Shown here piece after piece: positions 43,228 through 55,584 of a DNA stretch of 64,000 nt (the stretch's first letter is position 1; each line of letters begins with the position of its first letter). Source of the stretch: Alentia gelatinosa (taxonomy: Eukaryota; Annelida; Polychaeta; Phyllodocida; Polynoidae); the NCBI GenBank assembly GCA_950022655.1, contig OX465589.1:26527626-26591625 (forward strand), read 5' to 3'. The notes beneath the pieces are model-generated. The model had not been told where the DNA came from and searched no databases. It saw nothing but the letters and a program-made list of their open reading frames with translations. Made by a program: the position numbers and the translations under genes.

Positions 43228-43620
43228 AAAATATATTTGAAAACAGTAGTGCCTTTACAGAGAAAGTCAAAAGGAAGAACCCCAAGAGAGCTTTAATAGA
43301 AAGCATGAACACAAGAGCACTCTAAAAAAATGCCGGATTCATGCAGATCATAGATAGTAACAGCACACAAAGAAGTAAAAATTATAAAGCAGTAATTCTC
43401 ATGTATGTTCCCAATAATAAGTGATTGATTGTCACCATCATTTGCACAAGCAACGTCTGCCATATAATACATCAAAGTTCTTGGAAGATAGCAGAAGCAC
43501 TGGAAGTGTAGTAGCATCGTTAGGGCCTTGACTGCTCCAGAAATTGTCACCAACAGAGGAAGGAGTACCAGATGTCTGCGCTGCCTTCATTGGGGAGGAG
43601 ATGAGACAAAGGTGCCAGGT
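43228..43620 (-). pseudogene. Degraded HARBI1-like transposase fragment
   Basis: The minus-strand frame 43,293-43,553 reads VTISGAVKALTMLL, YLPRTLMYYMADVACAN, IIGNIHENYCFI and YDLHESGIFLECS. These resemble the HARBI1 nuclease blocks V-S-R-A-(V/L)-K-A-(L/V)-T, F-P-R-T and V-I-G-x-I-D-G-T-H-x-x-I with decay and missing residues. It lies opposite the MADF relic, as expected for a two-gene Harbinger element. Unit 1 has a deletion here. Confidence 0.5.
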
Positions 43621-44385
43621 CTACTATCTAGTCCTCTGTAGCGTTACAGTCATTTCATGTATTTACCTGACTGGCACAACCAAGCTTCTACTGAAGCTTT
43701 GCATCTCCTTAGGTTGCGCCTGGCTCATCGGACTGCAGCGTCATGTTCCAAACCTTTGCAATGTTCTGCTTCTGCTCAATAATCAGTGTTGCAAGTATGC
43801 AGACTATATATAAAGGTGCTGCTTCTACAAAACACAGAGAGAGTCCTGAGGAAGCCTTAAGGAGTGCACTTTTATACCTGAGGTATGCCATCAGGAAACT
43901 GACATGGAGCTCTTGGCATGCAGACAGGGGGGAGGGACCACATTTGGCCGTAACTTACCTTAAGCCACCTTAACTTGACCTGTGTATTAAAAGTGATCTT
44001 AAGTGAATGGGACTTGAGTCAAGAGCGACATAAGTGGCCTTAAGTTGATGTGAACTCATCAGCAACCTGTTGGGTTTTGAAGGTAAGTTGATGCATGGCA
44101 GAGCCACGGTGGCATGCCGACCAGACCCTGACAAGACCACATTGATATACAGCAGCCTTAATTCAACATGGTGCACCTTAAGTCAATGGCCTATTTTAAG
44201 CTGAGCAGGCAAAAACTATATAAATACCATAAAAGTCCACTGCGACTTATGATTCACCCAAAATTCAATGCCTTGATGGTCGGTGTTGATGGTGTAAACC
44301 TAGCATTAGATAGACAATATTCACCTGGCCACTTCTGGGAAAAGAACAGTATTCTATGAGACACCTTGAACTCTAGTCCTTGTAA

Positions 44386-45075
44386 GGTACATTATCATAT
44401 ACCACTGACTTATACACTGTAAATATGCATTGTTTCGCCATATAACGTAAAAATGCCTTACGGGACAGTGTTCCGTATGACAAAATAGGGAACACTGTTC
44501 CACACACGTTGACTTAAACATTAGTTGTTGTGCCAAATTAATTATCTTTATCAATTTAGGGTATATAATAGATATACAACAACCTACCATGCTTGTTGCC
44601 TACCATATCTAAAAAACTATGATTCTGGTAGGACCGGCTTGGAGACTGAAGGGCCAAGAGAGTGAGAATCCCATGGAGGGAAAAACTAGAATCTGTTCTT
44701 CTTTTTTGTTGATCTTTAGGCAGAAGTACCTTTTCTCTTATGATTCATTTCGAGCCAGGCCGAAATCAAAGTTTATCAATATAGTTTTGTTAATCTGCTA
44801 GTGATGAGACCACAACCTTCCGTTGGTGTCAATCCAAATAGTTCTGATCGCTGATGATCAGCTCAAACACCTGTGTCATACAAAATGATTGCCACGACGG
44901 CAGTTAGGAATCATTGGCCAAAATATGAATCGACAATGTCGCTACTACAAGATACAAAACTCGATGATAATCTACGGTCCATATGGAACCCGGCATAAAC
45001 GCTTCGTTCTGTATGATTATCATCTCGTTTTGTAACTTGTACAGCATGAGTAGGGCACATTCCACATAAATACCT
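44386..45075. mobile_element. Family H MITE, interrupted copy
   Basis: The second hairpin (44,386-44,568, acagtgttccgtatgac / agggaacactgttcc) is followed by the start of hairpin 1 (caacctaccatgcttgt). After about 330 bp of unrelated DNA (44,605-44,935) the remaining hairpin 1 appears (tacaaaactcgatgataatc ... gattatcatctcgttttgta). Looks like an old insertion into a MITE. Confidence 0.55.
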
Positions 45076-45955
45076 CTCGTGGGCAGAATGAGGAGGGGAG
45101 GTTCACCTTTTTGAAAGTAATGTCTTCCCCGACTTTCAGATACAATACTATTTTGACGTTTCATGTTGTGTAGCGATTCTGTTATCATAGGACAACATGT
45201 ATTATACTGGCGTCAATACATGTATACATCAACTCTAAAAAAACACAAGGAGTTGTATCTATAGAGCATTTATGGCTTCCTAAGCTATGTCTCGATATCA
45301 AGTTGCTACACACGATCACGCTTTTCATTTTAAAAGCAATGTTTGATGCACCTGCTGTATTTCTTACCACACTCTCCCAGCAGATGTTTTGCGGCGCTAA
45401 CACTTTGATACTAATTCAAGCGGCCGCAGGAAGTAGAGTGTGGGATCTCTGTCAGGTAAGTGTTCTTGACATATAGCCTGGAAGCCTGGCCTAGTTAGAC
45501 TATAGGCCAGGTAACGGGTTCCAGTTTCATGGTGCATTATTGGTAACGCCTCCATTTTTCTGTTGCATTGTGGGATTGCGCCATCTTGGCAGACCACCAG
45601 ATATGCTGGAGCATCAGCGCCCTGGCCCTAGCGACAACGGGACATACTACAGTCTAGTTGAAGGACGTAGGAACCCTGCCCCTTATTTCATTAGGGCAGG
45701 GAATCAGTCTATTCTTGACACTGAAACCAGCATGTTGGCGACAGTGGTGCTCCACTGTTGTGAAAAGCTTACCACGAGATGAATATTAAGAAAAACCATA
45801 ACCGGATTCATACGGCTGTTAGAACATCCTACATCAGCGGTGTTGGATATTTTCATTCTAGGTTTATAGGACATAGTGTTGTGTTATCCTTTTCTGTTAT
45901 AAAAGGTAGATAACATCCGGTTTCGTCTTATAGAGTATAGCTATGAAAGTTTAGG

Positions 45956-46330
45956 GTCAGAGCTCGTATCCCATCGAGTTTGAATAGCGTAGTAATTCAC
46001 AGGGCAAAGCTGTGTGAATTACATAGCGATTCAAACAAGATGGGACCGAGCTCTGACCATGAATTGGTTTCTGAATTTATCTAACCCTTCTCATTGACTT
46101 GGGATTTGTGACATAGTCTTCCATTGGATATTTATTCCTAAAAATCGCATGGGCGTTGGATACGAGTTCCGGGGTAAGATAATAGGGTACAATGCTATCC
46201 TTTTGATTGCATACATATTGTGTGGAATGTCCATGTATAGCTTTACTTTCAGCTGACGGAGATTTAATAAGATTCTCCATATAGACAACCCTAGACAGGT
46301 ACACTTTTACGTTGAATGGATGGGATTCTA
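45956..46330 (+). mobile_element. Foldback element F
   Basis: Hairpin 45,956-46,062 (tcagagctcgtatcccatcg / agatgggaccgagctctga, loop agggcaaagctgtg), followed by sequence homologous in reverse to 14,700-14,930. Confidence 0.65.
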
Positions 46331-46504
46331 ATCAAGAACAAGTTAATTCATAAATCCAACACCAAAGACTTCTACATTTAACTCCCGGTAGTGTGGGCAC
46401 TCTCGCTTAGCGTAAGGTGATACTCCAATACACGAGACATGAAGATTGTGATATTGAGAAAGATATCTGGAAACCTTTTACAATCATTTTTGAATGGGCA
46501 GGAC

Positions 46505-46867
46505 TTATATAGAACGTCCTGACCATGCTGTACAATTCACAGAACGAGATGGTAATTTACGGTTTGTACGGACCGAGGCATTTATGCCGAGTTCTGTACA
46601 AACGGTAAATTATCATCGAGTAAATCAAACTGTAAATTATCATTGAGTTCTGTGAATTGTACAAGCATGGTTGGACGTTATATATTTACTATATACCCAA
46701 AATTAAAAAAAAAATCAATTTCATTTGGCTTAACAACCAATTTTCTAATAAATGTGCATGGCAAGGTGGTCCGTCTTTTAGTGTACGGACCGGCGGTCCG
46801 TACAGTATTTTTACGTCATATGCCGAAACGGTGCGTATTTACAGTATATACGGCATGGGTATATAGT
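46505..46867 (+). mobile_element. Long-hairpin MITE (family H), intact copy
   Basis: Hairpin 1: tatatagaacgtcctgacca, cacagaacgagatggtaatt, loop gaggcatttatgccgag, returning to acaagcatggttggacgtta. Hairpin 2: ttactatatacccaaaatt to gcatgggtatatagtaaa, enclosing the palindrome gtacggaccggcggtccgta. About 360 bp with a small internal duplication (gtaaattatcatcgag / gtaaattatcattgag). No ORF. Confidence 0.85.
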
Positions 46868-47334
46868 AAATATTTTTAACATCCTGAACTACCACCTACT
46901 TATGAGCGTTGATAATGAGGGTCAATTTTGAGTATGATGAAACTGAATGATAATAACCATGTTGATACAAGAGGAAGAATATCCGGCTCTGTCCCACATG
47001 ACAGACCAAAGTAATCTATCATTTTTAGTTTCGTATCTTTTTCCTCAATCTCTTTATTTTTTTTTTGGTTTTGTTTATTTGTACTGTACTGTACTTTATA
47101 TCACCCACGTACACACAATCTCTTTATATCACCCACGTACACAGTCACATACATGGTTATGTACAAGGCACTGGTATCACCATACTTTGATTTCTTTAAG
47201 CCCGTAAGACAGCAACATTTTCCACAGATTCTCACTGATCCGATCACCAATTATACTGTATATTGTATAATACTTGGATGTATGATGTGAGGATACAAAC
47301 CATCGCTATTTAAATGGACTACCCAGAACCGGGA

Positions 47335-47470
47335 ACGGTCGGTGAAGTGCGTACAGCGACACGATTAAGGCCAGGCATAGTCGGTCATTACCCCCACCCT
47401 AGTAATGCCCGACCCGATTAAAATCGGGTCTGTGAAGTGCGTACAGCGACACGATTCTGACCGACCCGAC
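47335..47470. repeat. 25-bp direct repeat, 90 bp apart
   Basis: gtgaagtgcgtacagcgaca (plus cgatt) at 47,342 and 47,432, with cccgattaaaatcggg between. It looks like a small palindromic element or a local duplication; not identified. Confidence 0.6.
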
Positions 47471-47524
47471 GGATTTGTCGGGCAAGGGTGTGATCGGGCT
47501 CAATGGTCGTGTCACTGTCTTATA

Positions 47525-49070
47525 GGCTTTACCAGAAAAAAACATTTAAACTAGTCTGAGACCCTCATCAGTTTGTGGGGTTACACCGCCTCATCGTGTT
47601 TATATTGTAGCGTGACCTCTAATCAAACGCGTAAATGTGTCTATGGGAAACCTATGTCTATCTAAAGACTATTGAGCTAACACGGGTTTCAGTTTTAGAC
47701 CATCTCGAGTACGAGAATGTGGTGGGAAATTAGTAACATGAAATAGAAGTAAGCAAATAGAATATTAATTAGATGCATATGAAAAGCATGTACGTAGTAA
47801 TAAAATACCCTACCATCACTTAGACGAACGAGTATAGAGAATATACATACTCGTTGCTTAGACTAGGAGCCAATGCCATTTCCATTCATAATAGAAGAAC
47901 ACGGTATTCTTAAATTACTTCATCAGATAAAAGTAGGAGAATATCAAATTATTAATCAGTAAGCTATTAGTATTTAAGGTATCAAGAATGTTTAGATACA
48001 CCTAAAGAATGGAATTAATAGTTATTCCAAAGTATTCTAAAGAGGAATATTTAATGTACTAAGGTACATAGATTTACAAGTGTTAACACATGGAAACTGG
48101 TTACTGGTTGAAATCATTTTCTGGTACTAAAACCAGTGTACCTAACGCATTATAAATATCTCTCAATCAAGTACTATATGGGTCTGTGAGGTAGGGAGAG
48201 GTAGGGGTGCTAATATTGAGTGACCTAGTTGAGTTAGATAGGAGTGATCAGATCTTACAGTTTGAAATGTACATGGATTGTAAAGTTGAAGTGGTAGCAG
48301 AGAAGTGAACCCGAACAAACAGTCTCTAGAGTGTGCCCAGCTGGTCTGTAGAGGTAGATAGGGAGTGGTTGTGGAGGGGAGCGGGTGGGGCTATTATGGC
48401 ATGACTTAAAATAGAGTGGCTTCAAGCTCAGAGTGTTATGAATAGGTGGATGGGAGTAAACGGGGGGTTATCGAGGAGTCGTCAAGGGCAGTTTCAGTGA
48501 CATTTCTGAGCAATGGCGAGGTGATTGACCCTGATTTGAGCAGGGCAGGTATTGGGGGAGGGGAGCGATCTGGAATGTGTAACAGTGTGGTTGGTTAGTC
48601 AGATTTCCCTAAACAGACTATCTGCTGCTCATCCATATCTTTGTAAACTACACAAACGGGAATGTAATTGGTTAGTTTAAATTAAATAAGTACCAATATC
48701 CATTTGTATTGGATACCACCCCTGCTTTATGGATAGCATATATAGTCACACGCATACATATCACACACATATATAGTATGTGTATGATCAGATATGGCTA
48801 ATTTCCTAAGAGCCTTGGTAACACTCAAGAAACTTACTATAGTTACATTTTCTATATCTGGTAGATAACTATATGTGAGCATAAAATATAAAATGGCCTA
48901 AAAAAGAATGGTGTGAAAATTTCAATTTTTGAAATCTAGAAGTTCTAAAGTTTCTAAAAATGTATAGGCTACAAAATCTCCATGAAAACCCCAGCAAACC
49001 CCCAACTTTTTAGCAGACTTTTATGATTAGCACATAGATAGTGAAGAGTTAGTTTTTTGCAGCAAGCTAA
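47525..49070. other. Intergenic, no gene recognised
   Basis: No ORF with coding character. The last part (48,990-49,110) resembles the middle of the 400-bp dispersed family (tagatagtgaagagttagtt). Confidence 0.4.
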
Positions 49071-49129
49071 AAATCAATGTGACCATCGTAATCTTTAGGC
49101 CCTGTATGCATTATTTTTTTTACTGCCTG

Positions 49130-49400
49130 TCTTGTTGTATGTATGTATGTATGGATGCATGTCTCCTCTGTCTCTACCCCTATCCATTTATCAATCTTCC
49201 TGTATGTTTTTGTCTCTCTCCCTTTCTGGCTGTCTGTATGTTATATCTCTGTCTCTGTATGTATATCTCTGTCAGTCTCAGTATTTGTTAGTCTGTATAT
49301 ATTTCTGACTCTCTCTGTCCTTTTCCCTGTATACATTTTCATTGTTCTGTCTATCCCTATCTGACTGTCTGTCTGTCTCTCTATCTCTTTCTGCATTTAT
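49130..49400 (+). repeat. GTCT/GTAT low-complexity tract
   Basis: Pyrimidine-rich diverged tetranucleotide sequence (tgtatgtatgtatgg, tctgtctgtctctctatctc). Hydrophobic open frames across it are artefacts. Confidence 0.8.
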
Positions 49401-49563
49401 GTCTGCATGGATGACTATAACCAATTAATTGAATTACAGACAATCAGAATAATAAATACCAAACAAGGCTTTAAAAAGACAAGTAGCAAGCCTGTGGTTG
49501 TAAGAGCACAATGCTTACCGGTAGAACAGGTTTGCTCGCTCTCTGCAAAGTTGATTTAAATAC

Positions 49564-49904
49564 ATTTACTATATACCCATGCCGTATATACTGTAAATAC
49601 GCACCGTTTCGGCATATGACGTACAAATACTGTACTGACCGCCGGTCCGTACACTGAAATACGGACCACCTTGCCATACACATTTATTACAAAAATTGGA
49701 ATAGATTTTTTTTTTAATTGATTTTTTTTTAAATTTCGGGTATATAGTAAATATATAACGTCCAACCATGCTTGTACAATTCACAGAACTCGATGATAAT
49801 TTACAGTTTGTACGGAACTCGGCATAAATGCCTCGGTCCATACAAACTGTAAATTATCATCGAGTTCTGTGAATTGTACAGCATGGTCAGGACGTTCTAT
49901 ATAA
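49564..49904 (-). mobile_element. Long-hairpin MITE (family H), inverted intact copy
   Basis: Reverse orientation of the 46.5-kb copy: starts ttactatatacccatgccgt and ends catggtcaggacgttctata. Both hairpins are complete; loop cggcataaatgcctcgg. Confidence 0.85.
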
Positions 49905-50159
49905 GTACAACATAATCAAGTGTGTCCCATCAGATATGACAATATGAATATTCATGTCCTAACGGATTTGAAAATGTAAAAACCAGATTTAATCATTAAT
50001 ACCATCTAATAGTTTCCTTTTCTAGTAGCAGATTACAGTATCCAAATCTAAGTAGGTGTATCATCTAATGGTAGGCTTGATACAGCGATTCATTCTCTTC
50101 GAAATGATTATATACAGAAAGTTCTATTTTAGGAACCAAGTCAGTAGTCGGGCAGAGCA

Positions 50160-51900
50160 TATGGTAAGTCTGGATACTGGACACCTGACTATTTTGCCAT
50201 GCCTTTATAGTTGGCTTATTGATAGTAAAAGGTGTTTTTTTTCAGCAACTTGAAAGCATATGCGGCCATTCTAACATTTAGGCAATGTATGTGAGCATGT
50301 TTTCCCACGCTCAGCTAGGCCATGGGCATGGAATTAAAGATAAACTAGAAATAGATAGTATTTTCATCATTGATGAATGAGCGAGAAATTATACCAACAA
50401 AACAAAGAATTAAAAAGTATAGGTTTCATTCGGTGTATGGATCATTTTCTGTAGCCCACTTCGTACCCAGCCAACCTACCATTTCTACAACTGCCTTTGT
50501 CGGGTTGAAATATACATCAATCATCAGTGGGTCAATGAGGTATTTCTGTCTCTGGTGGGCATGGTCAGCTGGGCTCGCCTCTGGGCTCGCCTCTAAGACT
50601 AAAACACTGGACCTCTGCACTCCTACAATGTTCGAGTATTGGCATGCAGATAGTGAAGGATTTATAGGTGTTTGCAGTAAGCTCAGAGAATATTTTTGTA
50701 GGTTTTGTTTGAAGCAAATTCCCCCCTTTTAGATGGGTTAAACTTCCTCAACTGGCCAAACAGCGGACAGTGGTGAGCATGTAGCCTGCTTCACCAGATC
50801 TATTCCTATATATCCACCTGACAAGTATTAACACGGCGCCCGTTTGGCAATGGTGCAGCACCTGTATGGTGTCAATCAGCCTGCCCGGTGGAATACGCCC
50901 TTAAGGCAGCATATCTGAGGGCGAGCATCCCATGCTCAATAACAACTAAAAGCTTTGGGTTTTACCTAGTCTGTGGGTCATTTTCAGTCACCCATTTAGT
51001 AACCAGCCAACTAGCCACTTCTACAACTGCCTCTGTTTAGTCCAAATATACCAAGCATCAAGAGGTCAGGATAGGTGTTTCGGTCTGTAGTGATTGGTCA
51101 TGGTCGATTGGGTACCCCTAGTCCGAGAAACTTTGACTGCCTAGCGGACAGTCAGAGAGCACAACCGCTTATTCCCATAGTACAAAATATAAGGCCCTTG
51201 GTTCTCTGTAATACTGTCAATGTTAGTGCATGTTTAGGATCCCTCACCTTCAGAAATGTATAATAATTCCTTTTTGATGATAAAACTCCTGGTTTGTTAC
51301 CTTGTGTTACTTTCGGGAGCCTTTTTGTACAACTCATTTAACCACATTTCAACAGTTCCAACTCATGTCGGCCATATTTGATAAGCTGGTTCCTGGCAAT
51401 CCCCTGTGAAGGATTTCCTGCACTTTTGAAACCAGTTTTTTGTTTTTTTTGGCGCCTGCAGAATGCATTGACATGGATTTTACAAACACTGACTGTTCCA
51501 TTACTTAGAACTAATGCAAAGGTAGGAAATTACTGTCATTTTACTGCATTTTGCCTCAGGAAACTATCTATCATAAAATCAATCAGATTCAACCTATATT
51601 TATAAGGAAAACGGCTGCTGAGCTGAGATGTACATTTTTGGTCGACCTGTTAACCTAGGGCTCTATGGGACTGCTCTCTGACTGTCTGCACCGCTTCATA
51701 GTCAGAGCCTCTCGGACTAGGTACCCCCTGTGACACCAAGACACTGGTGTTCTGTGCTTGACAGAGCTGGCATAAAGATAGTGAAGGGATAGTTTTTGCA
51801 GAAGTTTAGGTGTCTATTAACCCTTCTAACCTTTAGGCAACGTATCTGAGAACGATTTCCACGCTCAAAATGAATGATAAAAAATAACATTGTCCCATTG
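50160..51900 (+). repeat. Decayed copies of a 400-bp dispersed family (head-to-tail)
   Basis: Head (tcatcattgatgaatgagcg), middle (tcagctgggctcgcct / tagtgaagg) and tail (catgttttcccacgctca) modules recur at 50,160-50,320, 50,365-50,945, 50,945-51,230 and 51,690-51,880. Better copies lie at 52.77 and 56.93 kb. Non-coding, class unknown. Confidence 0.55.
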
Positions 51901-52767
51901 ATAGCAACGTGTTTTATCCAACAATGAGAACTCATGAAATGCTGTCAAGGTGACAGAAAATCAGAAAGCACGTCACAAAGTACGGCGTGACCGTGTTTGA
52001 TAAAGCAAACAGTTCAATGAGGAAGTGATTTAAACCATGAGCCGGGATTTAGATTTATGTATGTCCCATTGACATGTTATGATGTAGCTACCGTTGAAGA
52101 GGCGAATGTTGTCACTAAAACGATAGCGTGCAGAGTTTATCTGGAACATAAACAAAAATCATATACAGATAAGTGCCGAAAAATAGTCTACATGCAAGTA
52201 CATCCTGGTTTGGTAATGCTGATAGTGCTATTCCTTTTGTACATCCGCTCTTGTTCAGGGAGGACAGGAAAACAGAAACGTATGTATACACATCCAATAT
52301 ATTCCATTTAGTATGCATGAGAAAAGCAGTGAACTGAGGCCAAATGTCAACATACATGTAACACAACTAGTATTTTCCTCTTGAAGTTTTGTATTTAAGG
52401 TTGCACTGACGTGAAAGTGAGTTAGCGGAGTAGTGAATGGGGCATTGAGCGGAGCAGTGGGCACCTTCACAGTATAAGTTATACAAAAATAACTCATCCT
52501 AAACCCCGCCTGCCCTCCCCCCACAATGTGGTCCCTCGCCGGGGATAAGGTGTGGTGGGTTTATGCCAGTGTAACTTTGAGAAACAATGAGTCACTGTTA
52601 CTATACTTAACATTATCTATAATATTGGCATACGGTATACGGCACATAGCATATCCTGTTTTCCTAGGGATCCACTCGGGGCGCCATGGGACCCGTGGGA
52701 TGGTGGCACCAGTTGGGGAACAACATTTGTGATGATCCAATTCAATAACTAGGAGAAAATAGTATGT

Positions 52768-53905
52768 TCATCATTGATGAATGAGCCTGCAATTATAAAT
52801 GAATAACAATTAAAAGGTTTGGGTAACATTCAGTCAATGGATAGTTTTCTGTAAGCAACTTGCACCCAGTAAACTTGCAATTTCTGCAACTGCATAACTT
52901 GGATCCAAACATTTCAAGCACCAGTGGGTCGCAGAGGAGGTGTGAAGCGCAGCGCCCCCTATACCGACTTGGTTCATATATACGATCGCGGCTGCCTCAC
53001 AGCGCCACTTTCAAACATGCCAGCAAGAGGGAAGGAGCTCTGAGAAGAGCCCACACTAAAACATGCAAAATGCAAATAGCTCTTGTGTCATGAATAATAG
53101 GCCGATTTCGATAAACAAAACATTGTTAGAAACCTAAGACATTGGCCTATTTAGTGATACACATATCATATACCTGTGCTATGGTTAAGGTTTCTTGTCG
53201 TAGGTTGAACATTGGAATTTGTGAGAAATAAGGCTGTATTCCACAACACAAAACAACCATAAAATGTGGAGCTCTATTGAGCTCTATTGTGGTTCGGAAT
53301 AAATTAGAAGCCACTCTATCAGTATCTGAAAAGATTTTTGATAGAGCTCTAACAGATTGTATGTAGTAGCTGTTCTTAATTAGCCCATTTTTGCAATATT
53401 TTCGTATAGGAATCTGCATCAGCTGTCATTTAAGTCCAGGTCGATTTACATATTTTCTAAATAATGACACTCCTAAAACAGGCATTAGAACAATAAAACA
53501 AAGTAATATGGACCTTTTGGTGGCGAATCCTCATCTAAAAACACTCTAACACACTCTGTATAACTGATTCTGTGTGAGTTACATAGCAGCCTGTCAGAGC
53601 ATTCATGGTGCTTTGTTTTGGTTCTGAATTATCGCTCAAAACAATAGGGGGCGCTGCGCTTCACACCTCCTCTGAGTGGGTCGTGAGGTATTTTGGTCTT
53701 GAGTGATTGGTCATAGTCAGGTGGGCATGCCTCTAAGACCCTCAGACACTGACTCCCTGCTCTGTTCTCACTATCACAGTGAATAACATGCAGATTGTGA
53801 AGGTATAGATTTCTGGAAGTACACTGGAAGTTCAATGTGAGCATTCTAACTTCTAGATGACGTATATAGCGCGTGTAAGCACGCTCTAATAAATCATAAC
53901 AAACC
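52768..53905 (+). repeat. Copy of the 400-bp family split by a Mutator-like element
   Basis: Head at 52,768-52,931 and remainder at 53,675-53,905 flank the 743-bp insert. The intact counterpart at 56,930-57,310 shows the uninterrupted site (cagtgggtcaatgagg). Confidence 0.75.
52932..53674. mobile_element. 743-bp nested TIR element, 9-bp TSD (Mutator-like)
   Basis: Terminal inverted repeats of at least 31 bp beginning CAGAGGAGGTGTGAAGCGCA, perfect at the other end. Flanked by AGTGGGTCG on both sides (52,923-52,931; 53,675-53,683), a 9-bp duplication typical of Mutator-type elements. No transposase. Confidence 0.88.
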
Positions 53906-53984
53906 GATGGAGGTGGGGAGGGGCACATGTTCGGTGTGAGGGTGAGGTGGCAATAGCGGCAGCCACAATAGGATAACTATGTAC

Positions 53985-54319
53985 TTATATAGAACGTCCT
54001 GACCATGCTATACAAGTCACAGAACGAGATGCTAATTTATGGTTTGTATGGTCCGAGGCGTTTACGCCGAGTTCCGTACAAACGGTAAATTATCATCGAG
54101 TTCTGTGACTTGTACAAGCATGGTTGGACGTTATATATTTACTATATACCCGAAATTTAAAAAAAATCAATTTCATTTTGCTTAACAACTAAAATTTCCA
54201 AAAATGTGTGTGGGTAGGTAGTCCGTATTTTGGTGTACGGACCACTGGTCCGTACAGTATTTTTACGTCATATGCCAAAACAGTGCGTATTTACAATATA
54301 TACGGCATGGGTATATAGT
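53985..54319 (+). mobile_element. Long-hairpin MITE (family H), intact copy
   Basis: Same orientation and layout as 46.5 kb. Hairpin 1 arms tatagaacgtcctgaccatg and catggttggacgttatata, loop gaggcgtttacgccgag. Hairpin 2 has gtacggaccactggtccgta and ends gcatgggtatatagta. Confidence 0.85.
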
Positions 54320-54925
54320 ACTGCATAGTACTAAACATTTTCGGTATTCTTGTAGGTGGTATAGTAAAGAAAAGAAAGAACATTTTGTACAAGGTGTCAG
54401 AAAAATAAAAAATTATTATAGTTCTGTATACACTTTCAATTCACTGCATAGTACAGACAGAGATACCTAATACTATAAGGTATTTACAAGAGAAAAACAA
54501 TATTAAATATACTGTTGTCAATTTTAACAATGTACAATTACTCATATCTATCACTCAGTTCTAAGATCCATAATACATACACATCATCTGTCTATAGGGG
54601 ACATGGCCATTGTTAGTTCATGAAGCAGTCACTAGGTGGTCGGGGGACAAAACCTGTATTCTGGCTCTTTGTTATTATGAAATTCAACTCACTTTCAATG
54701 TTTTACCATGGCTCCTTTGACTCTCTACACCCATCCCAGAGCAAGATGACATAATAATTGAACCCAAGACATGATATTTTCCACATGGAACACTTCATAC
54801 ACCTATTTGAGCAAGGCTAGAGTTGTAACAATTCCCAATTATCACTCACTTCTTTTGCACCTCCTTTAGTGAAGAACACCTACTTTTTCACCTCCTTTAG
54901 TGAAGAACACCTACTCGGGGGGCGT
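54320..54925. other. Intergenic; short direct repeat
   Basis: No gene recognised. A direct duplication, cacctcctttagtgaagaac plus acctact, occurs at about 54,859 and 54,889. Confidence 0.5.
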
Positions 54926-55197
54926 CATGGCGGCGCCCATGGATCATAGGCTATATGCCGTATACATCCACAAGCAGAGAGGACCGCCATCGGAGCTGAA
55001 GTAGGGAGGTGGTCCGTCGCGAGTACCAGCCAGTGATGCATGCCTGTAGGAGAGGTATCTGCGTTTGGCTGAGGCATCGTACATGTTCCTGTCCTCAGTC
55101 CTGTCTGTACAAATCCTGCTCACCGCATTTTAATTGGGACTCCACCCCTGCGCCATTACCACAGCTGGCTGGGGCACCACACGCACAACACCCACCT

Positions 55198-55493
55198 GGG
55201 ACCTGTTTCAGTAGTCTCGTGACATTAGGCCTAGACAGAGATCAACAGCGGCACCAACAGTGCAAGCAACAGCGGAAAAGACTACCAAATATCAGAAAAT
55301 CGGAGTGGCCAATCTTCTTCATATTTGGAACGATTATAGGTTATATGTATCCCCTACTCATGTAAAACTGTCATTGCTTAATTCCTACGAGAAGTGAGTG
55401 AAACTCCGTGTGTCATCGATTGCTATCTTGTGATCTGTCCATATGGTGTCACAGACGCCATCTAGACATGTCACGAAACTACTGAAACAGGTC
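55198..55493 (+). mobile_element. Harbinger-like MITE (GGACCTGTTTCAG ends), copy 1
   Basis: Inverted ends GGACCTGTTTCAGTAGT and ACTACTGAAACAGGTCC, flanked by CTG on both sides (CWG-type target). The interior matches copy 2 in reverse (cagcggcaccaacagtgcaa). Non-coding. Confidence 0.75.
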
Positions 55494-55584
55494 CCTGGAC
55501 CGAAACTCTACACGGCAGGGTGGGCAGAATTAGGGAAACTCTATTTGAATAGGGACCTCACGAATTGGCCGTTATCCCACCTGG

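Larger units (their letters stand above)
27595..44568 (+). repeat. Tandem segmental duplication, unit 2
   Basis: About 17.0 kb, homologous to unit 1 but enlarged by the LINE (8.2 kb), the 2.2-kb TIR element, two TTAA MITEs and a segment of about 500 bp near 43.2-43.7 kb. It lacks the unit 1 CWG MITE and the 236-bp insert. Confidence 0.85.

Noticed and set aside
45540..45782. 80-codon ORF
   Set aside because: No recognisable domain or splice context, and it lies among repeats.
49079..49364. Cys/Leu-rich apparent membrane proteins
   Set aside because: Translations of a GTCT/GTAT low-complexity tract.
54928..55195. GC-rich ATG (gtcATGGCGGCGCCC) followed by MDHRLYAVYIHKQRGPPSEL
   Set aside because: The context looks like a first exon, but I could not find a good donor or a downstream exon, and no family is recognisable. 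Left out as a gene.
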